Shown here: piece after piece, positions 1-13,661 of the stretch
Numbering within the stretch: position 1 is the stretch's first letter
Layout: each line of letters begins with the position of its first letter
Source of the DNA: Trochalopteron elliotii
Lineage: Eukaryota; Chordata; Aves; Passeriformes; Leiothrichidae
Direction of reading: 5' to 3'
Length of the DNA: 64,000 nt
NCBI GenBank assembly: GCA_024734555.1
Contig: JANPWX010000162.1
Location: 1,262,204-1,326,203 of the forward strand
The notes under the pieces: model-generated
What the model saw: the letters and a program-made list of their open reading frames with translations, nothing else
What the model was told of the DNA's origin: nothing
Database searches by the model: none
Made by a program: the position numbers and the translations under genes

Positions 1-2699
1 GACGCATTACATATTTAGTTAAACCTTCTAGTTGTGAAAATTTAGGGCTAATTGGTGCCATTGCATTAAGTAATTAATTATTTTGTTTCATTTATGGATA
101 TTTCATCTATATATTGTTAAGCAAAAATACAACTTAATAAACAGCAGATGTACAAGCCCTGTAGCACCCACAATCAATATAAATGACCAACAGGAGAAAG
201 CACAATTCCATAAAACTTTGATTTCCACTCACAGCAATGGCAGAGTTAAGTCTGTGATCAAAACCAGCTTCTGACTGAGAATTCTAAAACTGTCTAGCAA
301 GAGTTGGTTTTGCTGGCAGAGAACAATTGTGAGTGTGGCTTCAATTGGAGGCCACATTTCCTTGGTGTTTCGTACCAAAAAAAAAAATCATTCCAAGAAT
401 TCAACAAAAATTATAAAATGTGAGAAATTGTCTAAAAGTTGTGATTGAAGCTGTCTGAACTGCAGCATTGCCTGGTCTGGAAGATCCATGCTATACAGAA
501 AGGACAAGGGAATGATCTGTTCTGCACTGGGGGCTTACCTGAAGTAACTCATATCATTAATACATGACTAATTATGGTACAGAATTTTATATTGCCTTTA
601 TTTAGACATACAGAGTTTTGCATTTTTCAAGACCATCTCCTCTGCCACCTGCTTTTCAAATCTGTGGTGAAGGAAAATACCCATCATCTCTATGAAATAC
701 TTAGATGTTGAAGAACCAATTTCATAACATTTTTAAGTTTAAATTGATTACATTCTACTGGCTGGTTTTGACTTCTCCCATGGTTCAGGCTCACATTTCA
801 AAGCTACCTGATCTCTCTGTAGGATCTCTCTGTGAATATTTATTAACAAGACTGCAGGAATTACCCTCTATATTAATCATCTTCTGTCAAAAAAATGAAG
901 GCCAGCAAGCAACCCACTTCAACAGTGAAGCAGTCAATAGATTTGCTTTTCTTAATTTAGGAATTTCTAAGTCAACTTCCCCCAGCAGTAATTAACAAGA
1001 AGCTTGTCCACTGTTAATACAAAGATCACAAAAAGAGCCTGTAAGATAGGGAGTCTAGACCAAAGCACAATGTGTCCATCTTTCATGAGCTGAAACAACT
1101 AACTTTGGTTAAAATTCATAATATTTCACAATTGCTATCAATGTACAACTTATTTTAGGAAATGCAATTAAAACAAGAATTTTACCTGTGTATTTCTGCT
1201 ATTTTTTTCTATTGCAATAAAGACCCAGTCTGGACCATGATAAATACTCTGTGTCCTGCAAATCCAGATGAAAAGGAAGATTAATGAAGAGAATCCAAAC
1301 AAACAAACCCCTTAAACCCCTCAACTAACATAAAAGATAACCAATAGATTCACTCTCCAAGATGAGTCTAGCAGGGCAGAAGAAGTTAATGTTGGAATTT
1401 CAGATTTAATCCATTCCTAAGCAGGAAGAGCAATCACTTTGGCCTTAACCTCAGCTTTGAAAACACTGTTCTGCATACATGCTGTTTCAACATTTCTGGG
1501 TTGCAATTCAGCATCAAATAATCAATATTCAAGCCTGTTCCCCTTGCAGCCTCCCTGACACACCAGACTGAATTCCACCTTCTACAAGAGCGCTGACACC
1601 ATTTGAAATTGAAGAACAAATTTTGCATATCTCCATGTCTCAAAGAACATTTTTATGCAATGCAGAGGATATGTTATGAATTTTTGCAAGTTCTTGGCAT
1701 ATGCACGCCTGCTTCCATTTTTTCAGCTGCTGTCATTATTTCCTGCTTTTCCCAAGCAGGAATGCAGTGCTGTAAATGCTACACACACACAAAAATTCAG
1801 AATCTGATAGAATTCACCATGTCAAGAAACATTGGCATGTAAAAGTAACAGTCTCTGTATCATAGTTTTTGCAGAATTTTTGAGAAGATTTTCTGCACTT
1901 TTGGTGCAGCAGAGATGCCCCAATCAGAAATCCAAATATTTTCTGCTTTTTAAAAACTGAGTTCTGCTACCATGATAAATATGCCATCTTTTTATAGCTG
2001 GCATGTACTGGAGGCAATCTGCAAATATAATTCCATGAGAAGGTATTTTATCTTCATTCAGATAAGCTCTCTGCTATCTAGAACATTGCTATAATGCCTA
2101 AACCTAGACTGGGAGTTCATTAGCAAAATTTCTGCATAACACAAACATATTTCAAAATATATCTGGGCAGGTGTAAAAGAGATGGGATTTATCATCTCTG
2201 TTTTTTCAATAAAAATTTCTCCAACATACTCAGAAAATGAACCCTAAGAGAGTAAGATATATTTTATTTTACTGCAAAACCCTACTTCAAAATTTTCAGG
2301 ACTTTCACGTCCTCATTTTGTGACAATAGTGCATTTCCCAGATAATAGAAATTACAAAGTGAATGTCCCAATTAAATATGGCAAAAATCAAGCTTTACAG
2401 GGAGAATCTAGTGAGAGAGAGGTGCAGTGGCAATTACATTTTCTGTGTTCATTGAGCACATAAAGAGCTTAGGAAAAAAAAAAAACTCAACAAGACAACA
2501 ATCAACAAGGGTCTCCTGTAGCTTCCTCCAGGGAGGTACCCAAGCTGCATTTTCTCCCACCCACGTGGGTTTTTTCTGGTAGCACTGGAAGTATCTGTGA
2601 CAGTTTCCTGAACTGTGTGACAAAATTAATCAGATTCTTTGTAGAGTAAAACAAAAACTGGAAGACCCAGGTACCTTTTGGGCATTTTTGCAGCTAAAC
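1..2699. other. Intergenic, no gene recognised
   Basis: AT-rich non-coding DNA. No exon, RNA gene, or clear repeat is recognised. Confidence 0.6.
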
Positions 2700-2850
2700 C
2701 TGCACCAGATGTCCCAGTCTGGGTTGATTCTGGCTCCCACTCAGCCAGCTGAAAGGCTCCTCACAGCCTTTATAAACACCACAGGTCTCTGACCAGCTGT
2801 TGATAACCCTCCTCAGCCTTCTTCTGGAGGACAAACCCAGCTCAAGTCTG
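2700..2850 (-). mobile_element. Possible old CR1 LINE remnant
   Basis: On the minus strand GAGCTGGGTTTGTCCTCCAG, AGAAGGCTGAGGAGGGTTAT and TTTATAAAGGCTGTGAGGAG resemble the CR1 segment upstream of its 3' end, heavily diverged. No terminal tail is visible. Confidence 0.35.
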
Positions 2851-5800
2851 AATGTGTTGGCAACTACCAATTTTTCTCACCACAAACAAAACTTTGACAA
2901 CATCAGTGACTAGTGCAGCGGTGTCTGCAGAATATTCCATTTTTTATCCACCACTTCCTAAAAAAAAAAATCACAAAAATTCCCGTGTGTCATTGCAGCT
3001 GAGTGGAGAACCACTAACTCTTTGCACAGTGGTGCTTAACACCAGGTTTCTGACTCCTCTACCCTCTCTCATTGCAGGAGTTCCTGTGCATGTGGTGCTG
3101 CCCCATGGCTCCCCTCAGCAGTACAGAAATAGTTAAGGTCACAACAGAGTGCTACTATGTAAAGGAGAAATTTCCCTGTCCTTGCCTAAGTGAATGTCTG
3201 GGATTAAACTGACAGCCCACCTTAGTGATGGTGGAATAATTGGTTGTTCAGCTCTGTCCTTGTCAAGCTCTGACAGTTCTGCAGATGTCCTGCTCGGCTC
3301 TCCAAAGGTTAGCCTCAGCTGAAGCTGGTGTTCATTAATCATTCCTTCCTGACAGGGCTCAGAGCAGCCCACATCTGCCACTCTGTCCCCCTCAATCCCT
3401 GATGCACCCAGCTTGTGTGTAATCACTGATGGTTTTCTTAACAGGATACCTGATAAGGGAATATGCATTTAACTCTGAGACTCGTGGTGTTGCCTCCTTT
3501 CTTGGTAATTCTTTCAGCAAGGGACAAGGAATATGAATTAGGTGTCTTTGTTCAAGGCAGGCTTGTACAAAATGGGTGAAATGTGGACTGGGTGGGTGTA
3601 CAGGAAGTGTATCACTTTCTTTTTAGAGTGTCTCTAATGCCATCACATAATTCTCAGTCTAGGACCACAATCACACTGAAGATGGAAGGACTTGGTACTC
3701 ACAAACCTTGCACAGGCACATGGTGGCTGCCTACAGCTCCTGAGTTGGAAGAAGTGGAAAAAACCCCACCATGAACAGCTGGAGAAAGAAAAGCCTCAAT
3801 GCACTCTTCTCTTCTTGTAATTTTTTTTCCAGCCACTGTATTTCTCTAGACCACAACATTTGCTTTACTGTCTCTTTGTGGAGACAGTGGCCAAAAAGTT
3901 CCATCACCAGCTCTGCTTTAACCCAGAAGAACTGCATAATTTTCAGAAATTCACACAGGACTAATTTATTTGAAGTATTCTGACTCCTTTTACCAGAACC
4001 TCTAACTGTCACTCATGAGTAGCATGCACCTCAGAAAAATGAGAGAGCTACTAAGAATTCCCAGCAATTTCAAGTGTACACCAGAATTTCAAGTGTGCCC
4101 CAGAATAAACTGTACATCTTGCAGTTAGACAAAACCACAAATATATTACTGGTGACTCTTGAGTAAATTGGAATAACCATCAGCACACAGACTGCCAGTG
4201 TATTATAGTTGCCAAGGCTGTGTAAGAAATGAAATAATTGCCCACTTCAAAATCTTATTACAAGATTGCCCACTGACTTTCCTTAGCCTGCTGGTGTTCA
4301 TATGTGAGCATTGCAGGAATCATCATTTCAAATAATTGATTACCTGTCTAGTCTACAAAGTTTAAAAAGGAACAAACAAGGACATTAAGTGATTAGCATT
4401 CTTCCATTTAATTTGCAAATCCTGTCTTCACAGCTAAAAAGCCAAATGCCTCAGGGTACATCTCAGGCACACAGATCCCAACAAGCTTGACAGTAGAAAG
4501 AAGGTGCTACAGAGGCACATAACTGACATGCTGGATTAAAGCAATCAACACATTGATCATTAATTGTGGCTGAAGGCTTCACAGTGCACTCAGAGAATGG
4601 CAGTGGGCCTGTTCTAGAAGGTTCCAGCAATGATGCTGAATTTCAAACTGCTGAGCCAACCCACCAGTGTGATTTGGTCAACACAAGCAGCTGTAGCTGT
4701 CTCAGATACAGAAAATAAGGAACATTATCACTTGTTTTGAAAACCAGCCTTGTTCCTGTCTTTCTGCTTCCTGTATTTATGCTCCCTCACCTCACCACAC
4801 ACTTCACTTACCAGTAAAATGGGCTCACAACACTGACATACCTGAAGAAATCTTTTAAATTCTTCAACTACAGACAAGTAGATATATGTGTACAATGACC
4901 TTTTTTATTGTGCTCCCTCTGCTGGCTCTGAAAAAATCACTGGTGGAAAAAAAAACCTGATTCCACAACTTCAGTGATACCTGTGCTTACCAATACACAA
5001 AAGCTGGACACTGAAAATGCCCCAATATCTTGGTTTAAAAATCCTAAAATTCAGAGGAAGAGACTCCAAAGAAAGTGGAGTGTTTTTCCAAAGAAAAAGA
5101 AGGACAATACCAAGAGCAAAGTGTTACTTAAAGCTCAGGAAAACTACAAACAATTGGGGAAACCACACTCTCTTACATAGCAGCAGAAAGTTGCTTTACA
5201 GAGGGCAAAGAATTGAGACAGCCCAGCCTGCAGGAGAGACTCCTCTGGCACTTGGGGTCTCTGCATAGGTGGAGTTGTATGGAAAAAGACTCCAGAGGGT
5301 GTTAAGTGAAAAAAAGGGAAAAACAAATATTTGTCTGATATGGTATCCCTTTAAACATTAAGTGTATGGCCTGTGGAAAGGCAGCATTATGAAAAAGTAC
5401 AGCAGCACTTCCAGCAATACAATTAAAATCACTGTGGTGCAAGCAAAATATAAAATATTCTCTTATGTTCTATATCTACATTTTACCCTTTACTCAGTCT
5501 TTCTATCCTCTGAAAATATGTGCAGGTCTGTAAAAATAAAAGATAACACACTAGTATGACAGTTTTTCATGCAGTGACAACAGCTGCTTTTCTCCATACA
5601 CTGGCAAGACCTGGCATGTTTAGGCATATACCATGCTGTCACAAAATAAATAACATCTGACCAAAGACTCATTTGAATGTAAAGTGTCTTATCAGGATCA
5701 TGAGAATGAGCAAACTTGCTGTACTTAAAAAGCTGTGTCCTTGCTGGTAAATATAATTAAAATTTCTAAGTCCATTTTGAGAAATCAGACATCAGGAATA

Positions 5801-7683
5801 TAAAAACCCGAGTGCTTCTTGGTGGGGATGTCAGGTTTTTCCCCCTTTAGTAAAAATGCCAGTTTCATAGTGCCCTCCCCTTTGTTTCACTTTCATTTAG
5901 ATATATAGAAAGGCACCAGAATCTTCACAGAGAGCTGTGACATATTTTGGTGATCATATACACCACCCTCAAGTGCCCCAAAGCACCAGCTGAGAGAATT
6001 CAAATCCCATCTCTCCAGCTAAACTGCAGCACCTGAACCCAGTTTCTCAAAATACACAAACCACAGAGCAACAAGCATCATGTGCATTTCATATTGAAAG
6101 CAATCCAGTATTAACTAGGTTTGATAATGTATTTTATTATCACCTCTGCTCCTCCATGTAGGGAAATTCAAGGACAGCAGCCTGATCTATTTGGGGCCAT
6201 TTCAGAGCATTGGGTTGGATGGCAGCTGTCGCTTCCCACCCATATTAAACTTTGATTTTTATGTTTTATTGAAAGTTCAGCCTGGGTTGGGATACTGAGG
6301 TTGTGAATTTTTGGGACACTACCCATCCAAGAGTAATGGGATAATATTTTTTTTTTTTAAACTGCAATTCAATGTAGGTGTGGTGAAAAGCCAAGAGGAT
6401 TTGCAATTTTTTACCAATATACATTGCTAAAAATTGCAAATCCGCTTCTTGTGTTGAATGACAGATTTTTTTTCTTTCCAGACAAGTCCTCTGTTTTGCA
6501 AGTTTTTTACAGCTTCTAATATGAGACCTGGTCACTGATTGTCTATGAAAATAAACCTGATCTGACATTCAAAGAGGGATTAGACATAATCCAAATTACA
6601 ACTTTTTGGATGGCTATCTAACATCTTGTCTATGTAAAAATGTCATATGTTAAATGGCTTGGAAACCATGACAACACCAGCTCTCCAGAGCTCACACAAG
6701 CTCAATCAAGCCATAATCAAGGATTTCCTTACATGATTGTCTATTATCTCCTTCTCAGTCAGAGATGCACATTAAAGGAGTGAAAAGATCAGAGTGGAAT
6801 CACCAGCATTAATTACATGCTAGACTAGACCTGTCTTCCTGGAAGTGCTGTCAGAAAGAATTTGGAGTACCTGTAGGACATTCAGAGTAGCCCTCTGTTG
6901 ATTCTGCACAAATGGTAAAACCAAAATAAAAAAAGATCAGCACAAGTCAGGTTTACTGAAAAGATATTAAGTTTTTCATATTTGATAAATGAGAAAGTCT
7001 ATTCAACTCTGTGAACACAGATGTGTTCCATAATGCCTGTTATGTCCTTCTAATGATGACAGGGAGCAATTATAGCAAAAGTGAAATGTGCTTACAATAA
7101 AGAACAACATTTTTGACTAGGTCATTCCTGAGTATATTTATTAGAATAAAGGCTTGTGAAAAGAAGTGCAGTCATTTTAAGCCTGTACTAAAGAGAAGTA
7201 ATTTTATTTTCTTTATAAGGCTGCTTGAAAAGGCACAACCTTCTTTAGACTTATTCCCTCAGTCCTGAAACAACTCAAGTTAAGAAAGAGTTCTATAAAT
7301 ACCTGCTTTTTCCTATGTCCAAAGAGAAAAATAAAAATAAAAAACCCCCACACCAAAAATACACACAAAAAACCCAAACACCCTACCATGTGATTTATGC
7401 AGCCAAAGAAAGTCACACAAGAACAAATAAATAAATATTAACAACAAACAAATGCAAAGAGCATGTGAACAGCTCATGGATTTTTCATGAGGTGAAAAAG
7501 AAATTTGTCAAATTATTTTCTCTGAAATATTCACTGTAATTATGGCTACTGGCAGGCAGTGAAATGTTTGAGGTTTTTGGAATTTTTTTGAGTTTTAAGG
7601 TTTTTAGCTAATCACTCAGAATAAACATTACCCCGAATTATATTATTTTTGTAAATAAATTCTTCTTATAAAATCAGGTGCAA
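2851..7683. other. Intergenic, no gene recognised
   Basis: AT-rich non-coding DNA with an A/C-rich tract at about 7330-7385. Short open frames have no recognisable domain. Confidence 0.6.
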
Positions 7684-7761
7684 GGACTAAAAAGTATACA
7701 CAAAACTGGGAAAACCTCTGGAAGGACTAAAATATGCACAAAACCAGGAAAACCTCTGGAA
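7684..7761. repeat. Two-copy tandem duplication, about 39 bp
   Basis: Units at 7684-7723 and 7724-7761 both begin GGACTAAAA and end AAAACCTCTGGAA, with a few substitutions and a two-base length difference. Confidence 0.9.
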
Positions 7762-10700
7762 GCAGAAACAAATTCCCATAAGTATCTGATGCCTTCAGTG
7801 AAGTTTCAAGGATATCAGATGTAAAACCGATTGTGAAAAGAAAATGTGTGTTTTCTTCTTTTCCTTTTATATTTTATATTATATAAATTATATATATTTA
7901 TAAAAACATTATATATATTCTTTATATATTTTATAATAAGAATATATTTCTTGCACCTTAAACTTTTCCCGTAAATTTGTTCCTCATCTACCCACTCAAA
8001 ACAAGTAAAAAGGTTTTTTTCCTGCTAGAATTTCCTCTCCACGGGTACACTGATGAGATGAGGCATTTGAGGAGGAACAGAAGCTAATTGTTATCTCACA
8101 TTCCTGTGCCGTTTAAATCCCCTGAGGGTGACCAGGGGAACAAGGAGACTTGTGCCCCCAGACCCCACAGAGAGGCTGAAGGCACCGTGTGCTCTCCTGC
8201 TTCTCTGCAAGGTATTGCACAGCAAAAACAACAACAGAGAGCAGAACAGCAAAGAGAAAAAAAGCACAGGTTTCATATATAGATCTGGAAAAGAAAAAGC
8301 CTCCTAAACTATTTGCAGTTTGTGACAAACAAAGTGGACAGCGTGTCATAACTGAAAATAAAGTTTCTTGTTTCTCAGCCAGGGCATTGGTGACCAGCTG
8401 AGTTCAGCACAGGGCAACATTGTGCACATCAACATGGAAAAGAAATGGTTGCTAATAGAAAAAATATTTCCTGCCATGAGTATTGATTTAATGTGTCAAA
8501 AATCAGCTTTGTGGGTGCAGATTTAACACTCTACCTAATGGAAAAGGCAGACTTCAGAGTTGCTTGGCATGATCATGACATAACTGTAGAGTAGTTTTTA
8601 AAAAACAAAGAGTAGGCACTGATACTCAGTGATGCTTTTCCGAGAGTAGTAATTGGGTTACAGGTGGGCTTCTTAAAATATATTCATCCATAAGTGAAAA
8701 GTTGAGAGGAAAATAATTATATATCTGGAAACCTGAATAAATATTTTCATAGTTACAAAACATATCAAGAAATAGATGTGCTGCTCCTCTGGGGACATAC
8801 TGGTAATCCCTGCTACATTTCCCCCATTTTTTAAATAAAAACCTGAACTTTTGCCTTCTTAGATGATAATCTAACCAAGCGAAATATTACTACAAAAATG
8901 TATTACAAAAACTGAACTAAAATAAACCAATAAAACGATCACCTTGGGTGAAAACCCCTGACTGACACTCTGAGGGTTTTATAACCATTAACTGGAGAAA
9001 TTTCAAAGCCTTACACAGATGAAGCACTACATTAATTTAGAGGGTTGCATTTCTCACATTGATCGGCTCGTGAAAACGCCCCCAAAGAAACTTCTCAATG
9101 CCTGCATCAAGCTGATGATCAGGCAGCTCATTGTACAACTTGTCAGGTTTTAAATGGCACTGCCAGGGCTTTAAACTGACAGGAATCAACCCAAGTCAGA
9201 AGCTGTATTCATAAATGGAGTAAAAAGAAGCAATTTCAGGCAGCACTCGGTCTCTCAGAGTGGAGTGACACAGTGCAGAACTGCATCACAGAACTGTCCT
9301 CTATCCTGGCAAGAACTCTCAGGGCATTTTCAGAATGAAACAGGACTGAATGTGAGCAGGAAACCTGGTGGTACTGTTACATAAGCAAACTTACTATGGT
9401 TTAAATAAACAATCACAGATTGTACACACTGTGAGCTGTGCCTGAAAGTGGAGAATGCATTGGCTCCTGAGAATTCACTGTGCTGTCGCCAGTTTCAATT
9501 CTTATCACAATTTCATGCTGATGATGCCATGGAAAACATTATTTTTCTACAGAATATCAACTGAATAACAACTTTACTTAGACCATGGTCTGCCAAATTT
9601 ACAGCACAGGTGTTCTCACAGCAGCAGGCTGCATAGGAGCTGCAAGATTACTGCTGCTGCACGTTTTCCCCTAACATAGAAATTTGTGGGTTTGATGTTT
9701 GGTTTTAACTATCAAGTGAAAAATTCACCTCAGTGCTCTAGAGTCCAGTTTTCCAAAGATGAAGCCTATGACAAGAAATATGTCCCTAACCAAAGCAAAG
9801 GAAAAATATAGAGAAAAATATCATTAGGTCCCAAATAAGTTCCATTTGAATGGGCCTACAAATGAAGAAAGATCAGGGATTCATAAAAGGGATTGCTATA
9901 ACTTTCAGGGATGCATTTTTTTTAAGTTTAAGCCCATACCTGTCCCACAACAAACATCACCTCTTCTTGTCACCCAGGCTCCTACAATCTCCCCCCACAC
10001 CAATGGGAGAAAACTCTGATTGCAGGAGCATCTCCAGACAAATCCTTCTCAAGGGAGGCTTAACTTTGGTTAAAATCCCGAGTGCAGGGATAACAAGTGT
10101 GCTGTAAGGTGGGCCAAGACTACCCCCAGCACTCTCCTGGCAGCACTGCACTGCCTGCTCAGCTCCTCCTGTTCTCAGGAGCTGCTCGAGTGGCCAGAGC
10201 TGGCAGTAATTGCTGTTGACATTGTTCAGAGCCTTGCCTCGCTGCCAGAGACAAACCTTTCATTCATGAAGAAGTGCTTGTTAGGCCAGTGCTGGACTCC
10301 AAACCCACTTAATTAAATTCGAAAAAAAAAAAAAAAAAAGGGGGGGAGGAAAGAAAAAATAAAAGCAGTTGCTTGGTTCTGGTGGGAAATTTGCACACAA
10401 AGGCCGGTGTCTGAGCCGTTCCCTCACTATTGTGTCTCTCAAACAGTTTTGCAACACCACAGGATCTCTCTCCTCCATCCCTCTCCTTCCAGCCACTGCA
10501 AAGGCAGCGGTGACCCTCATTAAGAGACCAGTTCGTTAAGGGATGTTTTCCCCATGATTCACTAACGGGGCTTTTCTCCTCATCAATCAAGGGCTCACAA
10601 GTGCCCTGCAAGCACCCTCCAAGGGCCCGATGGCTTCAAGAAATTCAGAAGTAAATACGTGTAAACAGGTACATAGAAAAAGCCCTCCTTTGAGCAGTTA

Positions 10701-13633
10701 TGTAAACACTGCCAGAGCAATAAAAAAACCCCACAAGATGAAACTGTCAAGTCAGACTCTCATTTAATTGTGCTCCCATTCCCCTTTCTGCAGACACCCA
10801 CTGAACAGCGGTGGGTCAGAGCCTGGAGAGCGATGGCAAACACTCAGTGCAGGGCTGAGGAACAGCTGGGGGAGCACAAAGATCAACAAACAAACCCTTT
10901 TGTGAAGAGGGCACCAGGAAATGGAGTAAGAACTGAACAATACTTCAACAGATTTGGCTTTGCTCTCATCTGGCAATTTTCGGTCTTTGCTTGGCTCTCA
11001 AATTAACATGAATTTTTGTTGTTTGGTTTAGGTTTTTTCCTTCTTTGTTTTAACACCTATTTAATTTTAATCCTTTGTGCAGGTCTCATTTATACTAAAT
11101 AACACAAATTGACAGTATTAATAATGGACTGCAAAAGCATTTCAGAGACAAGCACGTGGAAAGTATCACTAACTGCAAATGTTGCTCTACCTCTGCACAT
11201 ATCACTTTCTTTATGAATAACAGTCTGTTCTATACTAACAAATCACTGAATAACTTTTTTTATATGGTAAGTAATGCTCTGAGTAAAATTACCTGATTCT
11301 GTGTGACAGGCACCTTCAGTTGTTTCTACACAATTGTCTACTGTAATTCAATATCGATTTACATAAAGCAAAATGTTTATGTCATTATGTGAAACATAAG
11401 AAATTAATAGGAATAATACTGTCATATTTTTTGAAGTTTCACATTCAAAACAAACATTTTTCTTGCAAACAAGGGTCAAACATTGAGAAAAGTTAATTAA
11501 AGATGGTAAAGCTAGGAGGTAAAGAAAAACTTCAATCTGTCCCTCAATTTACAACAGCCTCTTACTAGATCTGTTCATCTTATTGTTTCTATCCTTACAA
11601 AATCCTTGGTATCTTCTACAGAAAAAACATTACAGATAAAATTAAATTTATCTGCAGATAAATACTTCTTGTCACACCACTTGATGTGTCATTAAGTAAA
11701 TACTTAAGTGATATGAGCACAAGCATCTTTGATACTCAAATATTTTGCCAGTGTACTTGTCGTCCTGCAATCTGCTGAACTGAAAACTGCTCTCACACCT
11801 GTGATTTCTGCTGGTCACAAAAGACATCAGGCCCCACTTGTGTGATCAGCCTTTTAGATTTCAAAACATCAATATTTCAGATTCTTTTGCAGTACATGAT
11901 AAAGCTCCTGCCTCTCAACCTCAAATGGAATGGCAATGCCAGGCAGCAAACTTGTTTCAGTGCTTTTCTGACGCCTGTCAACAACAAAAAAAAGGAGGAG
12001 CATTGGAAAATTATTGGGGAAATATATTTATTGTTGTCCAGTGCATTTGTGTAAGTATTAAGGTGGCTGATAAGATCATCTGAGGTTCTCAGTAATTCAG
12101 ATTTGTGTTTTTCCTTATAGCACAGACATAAAAACATGGTACTTCCATTTATTTGTGCTTGTATTCAAAATGTGGTTTAATATTTTCAAAAGTCAACAAA
12201 TCTGGAAGTTTATGTCACAGAAAATCTGAAATTAAGTATGATTATTCACTGTCTACACTTGAAGTTACTGTTGCTTTTTAAAAACAGTTTAAATAATAAT
12301 AATGATACAAGTACTCTTGATGGTTTGGACCTATCTTTCCCCTTGGCCTTGCTTTATGCCCCATGTAGGAAAACAGTAATTCTCAAGAATTGTAAATGTA
12401 AGAAATCAGAAATCACATTTTTTGACTCTAATTGAACCATTATTTAAAAAAAAAAAAAAGGAACTGTTTATTCTACTCCTTTTTACATAATTCTTTCTGG
12501 TGTCACATCGGAATGATTTATTTTATGAACATCACAATATAATTTTCATCAGGCTAACTTTCAACCTTCCTAAAAACAAACTAGAAGACATAATGTGTAT
12601 CCAAAACCAAGGTAATCAGAATCTAAGATCAGAAATTATATTTTAGAATGAATATTTGAGATTACCTTTTTGTAACCCATGTAAATCAAGGGAACATTTT
12701 CAAAAAACAAAGCTCTGGAAATGATTTTGTATCTCATTTCCTGTATTGTAAGCTACCAAAATTTGCTTTTTACATGTGGAGCCATCATCCAAATCTCAGT
12801 TCTCCTTCAGTTTTGTTTAGAAAAAATCCACAAATGCAATAATATTTTTCAGACAATGAGAACTAAGCAGAAAAATACACAAATTTGTAAACCTCCACTA
12901 GGATCAGTTACTTACCATACTGCTCCTACACTTTCTCATAAGAGAACAAGGATTGTCCAAAGGTGCCTGAAGTCTCCAAGGTCACTTCTAAGTGACATTT
13001 CAATAAACCTTTGACCATGTTCCAAGGCAGTGTGTAGGTGAAGTGTTTATTACATTCTGATCAATGAAAAGACTATTAGTCACTCTAATAATTGATTATA
13101 ACAGCTCCCTCCACAGGGATAGATGGTAACCCTTTGCCACTGAAGGTTTTCAAAATAACAGTTTTGGGTGCTTTAAAAGTATGCTTCCATTAAATACCCA
13201 GCAAAAGGGACTGCATGTTTCATACTTTGTAATTGAATATTTCAATTTTGGTAATACCAGTTTTCAGATGTTGAGCAAAAAAGGAGGTAAATAGGCTTGA
13301 TGTGACTCTGCTGCAGAGCTAAATCCATAAAAATGGAGTTATGTTCTTCCTTGACTCTTAATTAAAACTGAATAGAGTTTAAATTATTAGTTTATACCTT
13401 GCCTTTTTTTTTTACTTACGATTTGTGTATGTTCAGAAGTGGCTGGAAGCATTAATTTGTCCATCAGTCCTATTCTACACCTCAGTCAAAACAGACTAAA
13501 TACACACACACCCCATCACTCTCTATTATCAGAGGCAAATGAGGCTGTGAACATTCAGGTATGTTAGGATTTACTGAGGCTGTTAATTATAATTCTGAAG
13601 TATATTGCACATATTATAGCATATTACAAAATC
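7762..13633. other. Intergenic, no gene recognised
   Basis: AT-rich non-coding DNA with an AT-only stretch at about 7865-7945 and an A-then-G homopolymer run at 10322-10346. The segments at about 9050-9230 and 10120-10640 are somewhat GC-richer and free of recognised repeats. No exon or RNA gene is recognised. Confidence 0.6.
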
Positions 13634-13661
13634 AAGGAGGTTTCAATATAGAAACCTCCTT
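13634..13661. repeat. Perfect 11-bp hairpin
   Basis: AAGGAGGTTTC, a six-base loop AATATA, then the exact complement GAAACCTCCTT. A second short complementary piece (AAGGAG) follows directly. Confidence 0.9.
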
